NCBI GenBank assembly: GCA_013003715.1
Contig: JABDIN010000002.1
Coordinates: 1 to 64,000 of the forward strand
Length of the DNA stretch: 64,000 nucleotides
Origin: Desulfobacteraceae bacterium
Lineage (GTDB): Bacteria > Desulfobacterota > Desulfobacteria > Desulfobacterales > Desulfosarcinaceae
Direction of reading: 5' to 3'
In this document: piece after piece, positions 17,051 through 25,345 of the stretch
How positions within the stretch are numbered: position 1 is the first letter of the stretch
Layout of the letters: each line of letters begins with the position of its first letter
Made by a program: the position numbers and the translations under genes
The notes under the pieces: model-generated
Seen by the model: the letters and a program-made list of their open reading frames with translations, nothing else
Database searches by the model: none
What the model was told of the DNA's origin: nothing

Positions 17051-18181
17051 TCATCGGGCAGACCGGGTGGACAGCTCTTTTACAAAGGGCTTGCAGTGGT
17101 TGAAGAATAAGGTATACCCGTCGCACAGGTAGTTGAGCTTTCGGCCATCGGAAGAGGTGAGCAGCCGGTCCTTCGGGCACCCGCCGTTGCACATGTTCAA
17201 TACCGTGCATTTCCGGCATTGAAGGGGAAGCGATGCTTTTTTACCGGCACCGAACCGCATCTGCCCGGAGGACGCTATCAGTTCGGCCAGCGATGCCTGC
17301 ATGAGGTTCCCCAATTTGTTCTCTGGTTTGAAAAAGTGATCACAGGAATATACATCGCCGTTATGTTCGATCATGGGGATTTCACCGCAGGTTTCGCGGA
17401 AAATACACAGGGCATGGTCAAGGCCGAATGCTGTTGATGCGGCCTCCTCAAATATCTGAATGCGGATTTTACCGATATCATGTGTTTGCCATTGATCAAA
17501 TATAAGGCATAGAAAGGCCCCTAATTCCTCAGCCCCCACGCTTCGGACACTCACTGTTTCACCACCGGGTTCCCCCGGTTCCACCAGGGGCAGGAATCCG
17601 ATATATGCGGCCCGGATTTCCCTGAAAAATTGGTAGACCTGCAACGGGTACATCACATTTAGATCATTCACCACGCAAAGAATATCCACCGGGATATGAT
17701 ATCGCTGCAACAGGAAATACCCGCGCATTACCTGCTCAAAGGTTGAATTTCCATGCACTGTTTTCCGGTAGTGATCGTGGATTTCCGCGGGTCCGTCAAG
17801 GCTGATCCCCACCGTGAAATGATGTTTCTTTAAAAAAGTGCACCAGTCATGGTCGATCAGTGTTCCATTGGTCTGGATGCCGTTGGTGATGCGGATGCCC
17901 GAGGGGCCGTATTTCTTCTGCAGAGCGACCACCGTCCGGAAAAAGTCGACACCCAAAAGCGTGGGCTCGCCGCCATGCCAGGAAAAAGGGACGACCGGTC
18001 CCGGATGGGCCGCGATATGCTGTTGAATGTACCGCTCCAGAAGTTCAGGCGCCATATGCTGATGCCGGATCTCCAGGTACGGCCCCTTATACCCGGCATA
18101 GTAGCAATAATCGCAGGACAGATGGCACCGGTTCCCTGCGGGTTTGACAAATACCTGGAATGGAAAGGCAATTTGGGCCAT
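17051..18181 (-). CDS. Radical SAM/SPASM protein, anaerobic sulfatase-maturase-like
   Basis: 376 residues. The radical SAM cluster motif CxxxCxxC is in CHLSCDYCYYAG. FSWHGGEPTLLG and ISLDGPAEIHDHYRK are typical of anaerobic sulfatase-maturating enzymes, which oxidise a Cys or Ser of sulfatases to formylglycine. The C-terminal SPASM region has the extra cluster cysteines (CGEIPMIEHNGDVYSCDHF, CRKCTVLNMCNGGCPKDR). Length fits the family. No sulfatase gene is near, so the true target is unknown; another peptide-modifying role remains possible. Confidence 0.85.
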   Translation of the reverse strand: MAQIAFPFQVFVKPAGNRCHLSCDYCYYAGYKGPYLEIRHQHMAPELLERYIQQHIAAHPGPVVPFSWHGGEPTLLGVDFFRTVVALQKKYGPSGIRITNGIQTNGTLIDHDWCTFLKKHHFTVGISLDGPAEIHDHYRKTVHGNSTFEQVMRGYFLLQRYHIPVDILCVVNDLNVMYPLQVYQFFREIRAAYIGFLPLVEPGEPGGETVSVRSVGAEELGAFLCLIFDQWQTHDIGKIRIQIFEEAASTAFGLDHALCIFRETCGEIPMIEHNGDVYSCDHFFKPENKLGNLMQASLAELIASSGQMRFGAGKKASLPLQCRKCTVLNMCNGGCPKDRLLTSSDGRKLNYLCDGYTLFFNHCKPFVKELSTRSAR

Positions 18182-18346
18182 CGTAGTTGTCCATCCATAA
18201 AAAAACGGTTATCATACCGGGACTCTACCGGAATAGGCCAAAACAGGACTTTCAGCCCGTTTGCTGTTCAAGACATGGTGGATTGAACGCCCTGCCATAT
18301 CATTGGTGATCCACTATGTCGGGATTAATTTTCAAAAATCAAGGGG

Positions 18347-18497
18347 AATTATTAATCCGGCAACTAAATAGGTAAAGTGGCGTATCGCTGATTCGCGTAA
18401 TGAGTTTTCGGCGGAACCTACTGGGGACAAGCCTTCTTGGCGCCACCACCTCCCTTAAACCAGAAATACGAGTTTTGCGTATTTATCCACCGGAGCA
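18347..18497 (+). repeat. R2 intergenic element, copy 1
   Basis: Shares with 32311-32456 the blocks CCGGCAACTAAA-AGGTAAA, CGGCGGAA--TAC--GGGACA and a terminal CCGGAGCA, separated by variable segments of similar length. In this copy AAATACG-AGTTTTG-CGTATTT forms a hairpin, and TAGGT can pair with ACCTA. It stands in a 580-base gap upstream of the DUF362 gene. Coding is unlikely. Confidence 0.55.
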
Positions 18498-18726
18498 TTA
18501 CACCACAAATCCTATTGTCCGGTATCACAGCGGTCTTTTGGATAGCTTGTCCGTGGGTGCCGGTTTATTTGCTTGTAAATGGGCGTCAAGGGTACTAAAG
18601 TTTTGGTCCGGAATGGTTGCCGGGGTAGATACGCGGTTGATTTGTCTGCTAAAATGTATAGATATACATGTAACCGGAGAGATGGTCGCCACAGGTCTCC
18701 GATTTTTGGCGCTGGTGCCGCATTGA
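18498..18726. other. Remainder of the gap before the DUF362 gene
   Basis: No convincing gene. CGGAGA (18675-18680) and TCTCCG (18696-18701) form a hairpin with an inner TGG/CCA pairing, followed by TTTTT, a weak terminator-like signal on the plus strand. Confidence 0.35.
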
Positions 18727-18763
18727 TTGGTTTTCCTGCTCGTTTGGTATATATTGCGTCGCG
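18727..18763 (+). promoter_or_regulatory. Putative promoter giving a leaderless transcript
   Basis: TTGGTT (18727-18732) and TATATT (18750-18755) are separated by 17 bp. The -10 box ends only 8 bases before the ATG of the DUF362 gene. No Shine-Dalgarno sequence lies between, so transcription would begin at or beside the start codon. Confidence 0.45.
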
Positions 18764-19879
18764 ATGACAAAAGTATTTGTACAGAAAACAGCCTATGATT
18801 ACGACCGGATCAAACCGGTTGTTTTCAATATGCTCGATACCATAGCGACGGACCGGATCGGCTCCGGGACAAAGGTCCTGATCAAGCCGAATCTGCTGAT
18901 GCCCGCTCATCCGGACACCGCCATATGCACCCACCCGCTTGTGGTCAAGGCGGCTTGTGAATATGTGTTGCACAGAGGCGGCCGGCCCCAGATATCGGAC
19001 TCGTCAGCCATCGGTTCTTTCAGCAAGGTGTTGGGCACCGGCGGATATGCAGCGGTTTTAAAAGGTCTGGACGTCACGGCCAAGGCTTTCAGTAAAACCG
19101 TGCGAGTGAACATCGGAGAGCCATATGGCACTGTTGATATTGCCAGAGATGCTATGGAAACCGATGTCATCATCAACCTGGCCAAACTGAAAACACACAC
19201 CCAGATGATGCTGACCCTGGGGGTGAAGAATCTGTTCGGTTGCGTTGTCGGTTCCCAGAAACCGGAATGGCATTTGCGGGCCGGCGCGGACACCGCTTTT
19301 TTTGCCCAGTTGCTTGTCCGCATCCATGAAGCCGTCGGGCCGACATTCACCATCGTCGATGGTGTTTTGGCCATGGAAGGGCAGGGACCGGGGAGACGCG
19401 GCACTGCCCGGCCGCTGGGCATCCTGGTGGGGGGAGAAAATACCCATGCAGTGGACAAGGTCATCTGCATTTTACTGGGGATAGAGCCGACACGTCTGTA
19501 TACCTATGCCGCGGCGGAACAATTGAATGTCTTTGACGGCCGTGTGCATATCAACGGCGATCTGTCCATCGTTGATGATTACGAATTTTCGGAACTGGGA
19601 CCGCTGATCTATGGCCCGGTGCTTCTGCATAAGCATATCCGAAAACATCTGATCCAACGGCCGGTTTCCCTGAAAGCATTGTGCAACTCGTGCGGGGATT
19701 GCTGGCGGCATTGTCCGGCAAAGGTCATCACCGATCAGAAAAAGGGCGTGACCTTTGATTACGACGGATGTATCCGCTGCTATTGCTGCATCGAGGTCTG
19801 CCCACGGGGCGCTATTGCCGCCAAACAGCCGTTCATTGGAAAACTGGTCAGATGGTTGATCAATAAATATGAGGGGTAG
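18764..19879 (+). CDS. DUF362 protein with C-terminal 2x[4Fe-4S] ferredoxin domain
   Basis: 371 residues. The N-terminal DUF362 domain (VLIKPNLLMPAHPDTAICTHP, LKTHTQMMLTLGVKNLFG, DGVLAMEGQGP) is common in strict anaerobes; its reaction is not established. The C-terminus has two Cys clusters (CNSCGDCWRHCPAK and CIRCYCCIEVCPRGA) that would bind two [4Fe-4S] clusters, so it probably transfers electrons. It begins without a visible ribosome binding site but with a -10-like box close by. It stands alone, preceded by R2 copy 1. Confidence 0.85.
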   Translation: MTKVFVQKTAYDYDRIKPVVFNMLDTIATDRIGSGTKVLIKPNLLMPAHPDTAICTHPLVVKAACEYVLHRGGRPQISDSSAIGSFSKVLGTGGYAAVLKGLDVTAKAFSKTVRVNIGEPYGTVDIARDAMETDVIINLAKLKTHTQMMLTLGVKNLFGCVVGSQKPEWHLRAGADTAFFAQLLVRIHEAVGPTFTIVDGVLAMEGQGPGRRGTARPLGILVGGENTHAVDKVICILLGIEPTRLYTYAAAEQLNVFDGRVHINGDLSIVDDYEFSELGPLIYGPVLLHKHIRKHLIQRPVSLKALCNSCGDCWRHCPAKVITDQKKGVTFDYDGCIRCYCCIEVCPRGAIAAKQPFIGKLVRWLINKYEG

Positions 19880-20115
19880 ACCGTCCCGTGATGTTCCCCG
19901 GTCAAGTTGAAGAACACGGATCCAGGTCACTCCTGAATCACGGTAGTCGAATGTCTAATAATATGGTGTATATGCATTTTCGTCGCTAAGTATACATGCA
20001 GTCGCCCTGATGCCGGAGTTGAGAGTTTTTGACTTTTTTGTGTGTGCAGGATATTGTTCAGCGATTTTTAAATGTACCTTTTGTGTTGGAAATTATGAAT
20101 TGAAAAGGGGGAAAC

Positions 20116-20547
20116 ATGTCTGACTTGAACAAAGCAATGATCATCGGCCGCCTGGGCAGGGATCCGGAAATTCGCTATACGCCGGATGGCCGTGCAGTGT
20201 CGAACTTCACCGTCGCCACCAGCGATAAATGGAAAGATAAGGCGACCGGAGAGCCGCGGGAGAAAACAGAGTGGCACCGTGTGGTCGCCTTCGGCCGATT
20301 GGGTGAAATCTGCGGGGAGTATCTGGGAAAAGGTAAACAGGTTTTTATCGAAGGCCGCCTGCGTACACGTTCCTGGGAAAAAGACGGTGTCACGCGGTAT
20401 ACCACCGAGATCGAAGCCACATCCATGCAGATGCTGGGAACAAAAGGCGGATCAGGTGAGAATGCCGGGAACTCCCGGCCTGTCCAGGACCAGGGATATC
20501 CCGAGCCCCCCATACCGGATGCCCAGGATGACGATATACCGTTTTAA
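20116..20547 (+). CDS. ssb: Single-stranded DNA-binding protein
   Basis: 143 residues with the OB-fold of bacterial SSB ([52 protein letters not shown]) and the acidic protein-interaction tail ending DDDIPF. It binds ssDNA in replication and repair. GGGGGAAAC precedes the ATG. It is followed within 60 bases by the start of the envelope operon but is probably a separate unit. Confidence 0.95.
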   Translation: MSDLNKAMIIGRLGRDPEIRYTPDGRAVSNFTVATSDKWKDKATGEPREKTEWHRVVAFGRLGEICGEYLGKGKQVFIEGRLRTRSWEKDGVTRYTTEIEATSMQMLGTKGGSGENAGNSRPVQDQGYPEPPIPDAQDDDIPF

Positions 20548-20602
20548 TCCGGGCCTGAAACACTTTTGAACCTTTACATCAGCGGGAAAGGTGATTGCTC
20601 GT

Positions 20603-21163
20603 ATGCCTAAAAAGAAGCTCTGGATCATCATTGTCGCCGGGTTTTTCATCGTGGCGGGTATAGCCGGCGGCGCTTATTTCATGTTGAAAAAATCTGCGCC
20701 GTCCACCGGCCCATCCGGATTGCCCCGTATGGCGAATCTGCCGATGGACAAACCATCGGATGAACCGCCCCCGCCTGCCTATCCGTCTGATGCACCGCTT
20801 CTCGAACAGGTTCGAAAAATGCTTCGTGAGGGGATATCGCCGGAAGCGGCGGTAATTGAGGCAAACGCATTGCCGGGCCGTCCCGAAAGGGCCGACGCGG
20901 CTTTCCTGTTGCTGGAGTATGCCGCTGAGAGTGGAAATCCCGACGCAGCGCTGTTGGTCGGGCGATACTACGATCCCGCCGATGATTGGCCGAGCGGTAC
21001 GATTCGTAAGAATCCGGAAACAGCCTTCGATTGGTACCAGGCGGCCTTAGTGGAGGGGATTGCTGACGCACCTTCACAACTCGGCCAGTTGAGAAGCTGG
21101 GTGGAGAAGGAAGCCGATTCCGGTGATGCCCCAGCCCGTGCGTTGTTGAAACGATGGCCGTAA
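20603..21163 (+). CDS. Membrane-anchored protein with Sel1-like repeats
   Basis: 186 residues. An N-terminal transmembrane helix (LWIIIVAGFFIVAGIAGGAYF) is followed by a Pro-rich linker (SDEPPPPAYPSD) and a helical domain with Sel1/TPR-like text (DAALLVGRYYDPAD, NPETAFDWYQAALVEGIADAPSQLGQL). Such domains bind partner proteins. The ATG at 20603 is preferred over the GTG at 20591 because AAAGGTGA lies at normal spacing before it. It is the first gene of a five-gene run ending at 27140. Confidence 0.65.
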   Translation: MPKKKLWIIIVAGFFIVAGIAGGAYFMLKKSAPSTGPSGLPRMANLPMDKPSDEPPPPAYPSDAPLLEQVRKMLREGISPEAAVIEANALPGRPERADAAFLLLEYAAESGNPDAALLVGRYYDPADDWPSGTIRKNPETAFDWYQAALVEGIADAPSQLGQLRSWVEKEADSGDAPARALLKRWP

Positions 21164-21247
21164 TCAGTAAGCCCACAATTACCCGACCGGGATTTCCGGT
21201 CCATCAATAACTCAGCCGATTCGACCGGTCTGTATCAGGTGGCTAAA

Positions 21248-23284
21248 ATGCACAAAACCGTTGCGTTCATCATTTGTCGCCGGGCATTGTTTTTGCTGAC
21301 GGCACTGACCTTCATCTGCCTGCATCCGGTATTTGCTCAAAACCCGGGGGACGCACCACCCAAGCCCCTCCTGATGACAGGTAAACGCGCTCTGTTTCAA
21401 CGGGTGATCACCCACCCGGGAGCCCTTTTATATAAGGTTCCCGACGATCCGGCCTCCATCGTGCGGAAATGGATCAAACCGTTCACCGCCTTCTATGTTT
21501 ACCAGCGTTCCCGGATAGATCAAATCCAATGGCTTCAGGTGGGGGTATCTAGCACCGGGCAGATCAGCGGTTGGATCAAGGCGGCAAACACATCGGAGTG
21601 GAAACAAAGCCTGACCCTTCAATTCACCGAGCGAACGGGTCGGCAGGCCGCCTTGTTTTTTAAAACCCTGAAGGGCCTCGAAGGTGTGGCGGCATCGAAA
21701 AATCCGGGGTCCGAAGCATCGTCGTTGGCCGGCCAATTCCTGAAATTAAAGGATACGGAAGCACCACCGGCGGACGTTTATCCGATTCTGGCCATGGAAC
21801 CCCGGGAAGCGGCCATCTCCCGTGAGCAATTTTATCTCATGCCGATCTTCCAGGCCGTTGAATTGTTCGAGGGGGTTAAATTTCTTCAGGTCGCGTCCAT
21901 TGATCCGGGGTCGGGACAGCTACCCATTGATCTGGAGCTGAAGACGGCCATTGCCTTTGTCATGGATACCTCGATATCCATGAAACCGTATATTCAGCGG
22001 ACCAGAGAATCGGTTCGAAAGATATACGACGCCATCGCAGATGCCGGGTTGTCGGATAAAGTGGCCTTCGGCCTCGTGGGATATCGCAATAGTATCGAGA
22101 AAACGCCCGGGCTTGGCTATGTGAGTAAAGTCTTCTCCACTTTCAAGGATGGTAACCGGCGGGCGGAGTTTGAAGAGACCCTGGCCGGTATGGCCGAAGC
22201 GACGGCGTCCAGCCACTCTTTTAACGAAGAAGCCTTTGCCGGCTTGAATACCGCACTTAACGAGATGGCGTGGGAACCCTATCATTCGCGGATTATCTTC
22301 CTGATCACCGATGCCGGCGCAGTTCGAAACGATGATCCGTTTTCCACAACCGGTATGAATGAAGCGGAAATGGCGGACCTTGCCGCCGCCAAAGGGGTGA
22401 AAATATTCGCGCTGCACCTGAAAACACCGGCGGGCCGGATAACCAATCCAAATAATCACATTTCAGCCGAGCGGCAATACAGGTCATTGACGCGGCACTC
22501 GGATCCCACCATCGGCGATCTGTATGTTTCCATAGACGCCGAAAAGCCGAAGGCCGGTCTTGCCGGATTTGGTGATGTCGTTGAACAGGTATCCGGACAA
22601 ATGGTGGCGCTGGCCAGAAGCACGGCCAGCGGCGAGCGGCTGATGCTGCCATCCGGGTCATCCGGGTCATCCGGGTCATCCGGGTCTCCCGGATCCCCCA
22701 GTGATGTCGCCGTAGAAATAGTGCGCAAAGCCGCCATCCTCGGGTATGCCATGCAGCTTGAATTTCTTGGCCGTCAGCAGGCAACCCAGGCGCCGCAGGT
22801 GGTCACGTCCTGGGTTTCGGATATGGACCTTTCCCGGCCGGACACACCCGCATTCGAGGTCGCGGTGCTGCTGACCAAAAATCAGCTCAGCGATCTTCAT
22901 CTGCGGATGAAGATTATCCTGGACCAGGCCCAGCGCACCAAGCGAACCGGTGCCAGGGATTTTTTTCAAAGCATATTATCCGCCGCCGCCCAGACATCCC
23001 GGGACCCGTTGCAGTTCAGCCGGCAGCCGGATCAGAATCTCGGCGAACTGGGGTTCCTGGCCGAGTTTCTGGATGATTTGCCTTATCGCAGCGCCATCAT
23101 GCGCCTGACCGAAGAGGACTGGTATCGGCTCAGCGTGGGAGAACAACAGGCCATTGTCGATGGCCTGAAATCAAAAATGAAGCGTTACGAACAATACCAT
23201 GACGACGTGAGCAATTGGGTGAGTTTCGGCCCGGGCGATCCCGGGGATGCGGTATACCGCGTGCCGCTCAACATGATGCCATAG
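21248..23284 (+). CDS. Exported vWA-domain protein, like the periplasmic part of PpkA but without kinase
   Basis: 678 residues. A signal peptide (ALFLLTALTFICLHPVFA) is followed by an N-terminal SH3-like region (GALLYKVPDDPAS, WLQVGVSS, GWIKAANTSEW). A von Willebrand factor A domain starts near residue 235 with the metal site DTSISMKPY (D~240) and later FLITDAGAVR. A Gly-Ser linker follows at ~470, then a helical C-terminal region. This order resembles the region after the kinase in T6SS PpkA; no kinase domain is present. The ATG at 21248 has AGGTGG five bases upstream; the GTG at 21239 is the alternative. The ABC transporter and FGE-like genes follow directly. Confidence 0.75.
   Translation: MHKTVAFIICRRALFLLTALTFICLHPVFAQNPGDAPPKPLLMTGKRALFQRVITHPGALLYKVPDDPASIVRKWIKPFTAFYVYQRSRIDQIQWLQVGVSSTGQISGWIKAANTSEWKQSLTLQFTERTGRQAALFFKTLKGLEGVAASKNPGSEASSLAGQFLKLKDTEAPPADVYPILAMEPREAAISREQFYLMPIFQAVELFEGVKFLQVASIDPGSGQLPIDLELKTAIAFVMDTSISMKPYIQRTRESVRKIYDAIADAGLSDKVAFGLVGYRNSIEKTPGLGYVSKVFSTFKDGNRRAEFEETLAGMAEATASSHSFNEEAFAGLNTALNEMAWEPYHSRIIFLITDAGAVRNDDPFSTTGMNEAEMADLAAAKGVKIFALHLKTPAGRITNPNNHISAERQYRSLTRHSDPTIGDLYVSIDAEKPKAGLAGFGDVVEQVSGQMVALARSTASGERLMLPSGSSGSSGSSGSPGSPSDVAVEIVRKAAILGYAMQLEFLGRQQATQAPQVVTSWVSDMDLSRPDTPAFEVAVLLTKNQLSDLHLRMKIILDQAQRTKRTGARDFFQSILSAAAQTSRDPLQFSRQPDQNLGELGFLAEFLDDLPYRSAIMRLTEEDWYRLSVGEQQAIVDGLKSKMKRYEQYHDDVSNWVSFGPGDPGDAVYRVPLNMMP
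22648..22694 (+). repeat. Short tandem repeat coding a Gly-Ser linker
   Basis: About four 9-base units of the form TCCGGGTCA, then decayed units, encode GSSGSSGSSGSPGSP in the vWA protein. Unit number could vary by slippage in steps of three residues without shifting the frame. Confidence 0.8.
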
Positions 23285-23318
23285 AAAATACCCGTCTCAG
23301 GGCAAAGGAGGCCGCCAG

Positions 23319-24113
23319 GTGCCGAATCACCATGCCCATAGCGATCCGCAAGCGAATAATGAACCACAAATGGTCGCCTCAGTATCCCCATCACCTCCGA
23401 TTTTCAATTTAAGAGGGCTTTTAAAGCATTGGGCCGGTGTCCAGGGTTTTACGCTTGGGGTGCCCGAACTGACCATTTCAAGGGGCGAAAAAATAGCGCT
23501 TGTCGGCTACAGCGGCAGTGGCAAGAGCACGCTTCTGGATATACTGGCCATGGTGTTGAAACCCGATAGCGCTGATACCTTCGAACTGGCCGTCGACCCT
23601 TCCCGGCCTCTTGATGTGCTGGCGGCATGGCATCGCAATGACTTAGACGTATTGGCCCACGCACGGATGCGGCATATGGGATATGTCCTCCAAACCGGCG
23701 GATTGTTCCCGTTTCTGACGGTGCGCCGCAATATCGGCCTGAGCTGCCGGGGGCTCGGCCTGCCCGAGGGCACTGCCGTGGACAAGGTTGCCCGGCGGCT
23801 GAATATTAGCCGGCATCTGGATAAACTGCCCGGTCAGCTCTCTGTGGGTGAACGGCAGCGGGTGGCCATTGCCCGGGCCATGGCCCATGAGCCTTCGGTG
23901 GTGATTGCGGATGAACCGACAGCCTCCCTCGATCCCTTCAATGCCGAGAAGATCATGGCCTTGTTTGCGGGATTGGCCGATGAATTTAATGTCACCTTGA
24001 TCGTGGCCACCCACGATTGGGATCGTGTGGCCCAGCTCTCTTTCCGGCAGATCAAATTTGACCTTCGGCACGAAGACCACCTCGGTGCCGTGCAGGTAAG
24101 TGCATGCGGATGA
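23319..24113 (+). CDS. ABC transporter ATP-binding protein (TagT/LolD-like)
   Basis: 264 residues. Walker A GYSGSGKST, signature LSVGERQRVAIARAM, Walker B VVIADEPTASLD and the switch His in ATHDWD are all present, so it should be an active ATPase. It is closest in kind to the MacB/LolD class that works with FtsX-like permeases. The GTG start at 23319 has AAAGGAGG eight bases before. The permease gene overlaps its end by 10 bases. Paired with the vWA and FGE-like proteins it recalls TagT. Confidence 0.85.
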   Translation: MPNHHAHSDPQANNEPQMVASVSPSPPIFNLRGLLKHWAGVQGFTLGVPELTISRGEKIALVGYSGSGKSTLLDILAMVLKPDSADTFELAVDPSRPLDVLAAWHRNDLDVLAHARMRHMGYVLQTGGLFPFLTVRRNIGLSCRGLGLPEGTAVDKVARRLNISRHLDKLPGQLSVGERQRVAIARAMAHEPSVVIADEPTASLDPFNAEKIMALFAGLADEFNVTLIVATHDWDRVAQLSFRQIKFDLRHEDHLGAVQVSACG

Positions 24114-25345
24114 AAATAGAATCTTATCTACACGACATCGATACCGTGAGCCGACTGGCGCTGCGGGATTATTTCCACGAGCGTCTCCTGTCGATCTGTG
24201 CGGTGCTCGGCCTGGCAGCGGTGCTGGCCCCGTTGCTGGTTTTGTTCGGCCTCAAGAACGGCATCATAAACACCCTGGCGGATCGGTTGATCACCGATCC
24301 GCGGAATATGGAGATTTCGCCGGTGGGCAGCGGCCGATACACAAAAGAGTGGTTTGAGGCCGCCGCAAAAATGTCCCGGGTCTCTTTTGTGATCCCCCAA
24401 ACCCGGTCCATCGCCGCAAATATGGTGCTGGTTTATGAGAATGACCGGAACACGGCCACCCTTGGTGTGGATCTGATCCCCACCGGACCCGGAGATCCGG
24501 TGGTGGAAAAATGGGGGCAGGTGCCGGTCGAACCCACCGGCATTGTCCTTTCCGCATCGGCCGCACAAAAGCTGGGGGTGGATGAAGGGATAACGGTGAG
24601 CGGGCGTATCGGCCGGACTTCAGGGGGACGGCGGGAGAATGTGACCATCCGGCTGACGGTGGTTGCCGTCCTGCCCATCGGCGCTTTTCCCGTGGATGCC
24701 GCATTTATCCGTCTGGCACTTCTCGAAGCCATCGAAGACTACCGCGACGGGTTCGGGTCCGACGAATTCGGGTGGCCCGGCAACTCCCGCGCGGACATCC
24801 CCAGGACCTTTCCGAGTTTCCGCATGTACGCCCGGAATATCTATGATGTGTCGGATCTGCGTGATTTGTTTACCGCCCAGGGGGTGGAGGTCTATACCAA
24901 GGCGGCTGAGATTGATGTGGTGCGTAACCTGGATCGATCATTCACCTTGATATTCAGGTTAATCGCCGTGGTGGCCGTATTCGGTTATTTTGCCTCCATG
25001 GCCAGCAACGTCCTGGCCAATGTGAACCGCAAGAGCCGCCATCTGGGCATCATCAGGCTCATCGGGTTTTCCACCCGGAGCATTATGCTTTTTCCCATGG
25101 TACAGGCTGTCGCCACCGGGGTAGCGGGCACCCTTGTCGCAATGGTGCTTTATCTGGCAACCGGAGGCATTATCAATCGGTTGTTTACCCGGTTTATGGC
25201 CGGAGGTGAATATGTATGTGATCTGTCAGCCATGCATATGGGGGTTGCCTTTTTGACGACCCTGGCCATGTCCGCACTGGCATCGGCCTTTGCCGCTTAT
25301 CGCGTCGCCCGTATCCAACCGTCCGAGGTGATCCGGGATGTATAG
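24104..25345 (+). CDS. FtsX/MacB-like ABC permease (TagS-like)
   Basis: 413 residues with the MacB-type plan. One N-terminal transmembrane helix (ICAVLGLAAVLAPLLVLFG) precedes a ~230-residue periplasmic domain (ISPVGSGRYT onward). Three C-terminal helices carry the FtsX-domain text (RLIAVVAVFGYFASMASNVLANVNRKSRHLGIIRLIGF). Such mechanotransmission transporters act on lipoproteins or periplasmic signals rather than moving solutes across. It overlaps the ATPase gene at one end and the FGE-like gene by 8 bases at the other, so translation is coupled. Confidence 0.85.
   Translation: MRMKIESYLHDIDTVSRLALRDYFHERLLSICAVLGLAAVLAPLLVLFGLKNGIINTLADRLITDPRNMEISPVGSGRYTKEWFEAAAKMSRVSFVIPQTRSIAANMVLVYENDRNTATLGVDLIPTGPGDPVVEKWGQVPVEPTGIVLSASAAQKLGVDEGITVSGRIGRTSGGRRENVTIRLTVVAVLPIGAFPVDAAFIRLALLEAIEDYRDGFGSDEFGWPGNSRADIPRTFPSFRMYARNIYDVSDLRDLFTAQGVEVYTKAAEIDVVRNLDRSFTLIFRLIAVVAVFGYFASMASNVLANVNRKSRHLGIIRLIGFSTRSIMLFPMVQAVATGVAGTLVAMVLYLATGGIINRLFTRFMAGGEYVCDLSAMHMGVAFLTTLAMSALASAFAAYRVARIQPSEVIRDV

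Noticed and set aside
17051..18181. Functional link between the radical SAM maturase and the FGE-like protein at 25338
   Set aside because: No sulfatase is in the window, the FGE-like protein lacks an evident catalytic Cys pair, and the genes are 7 kb apart in different units.
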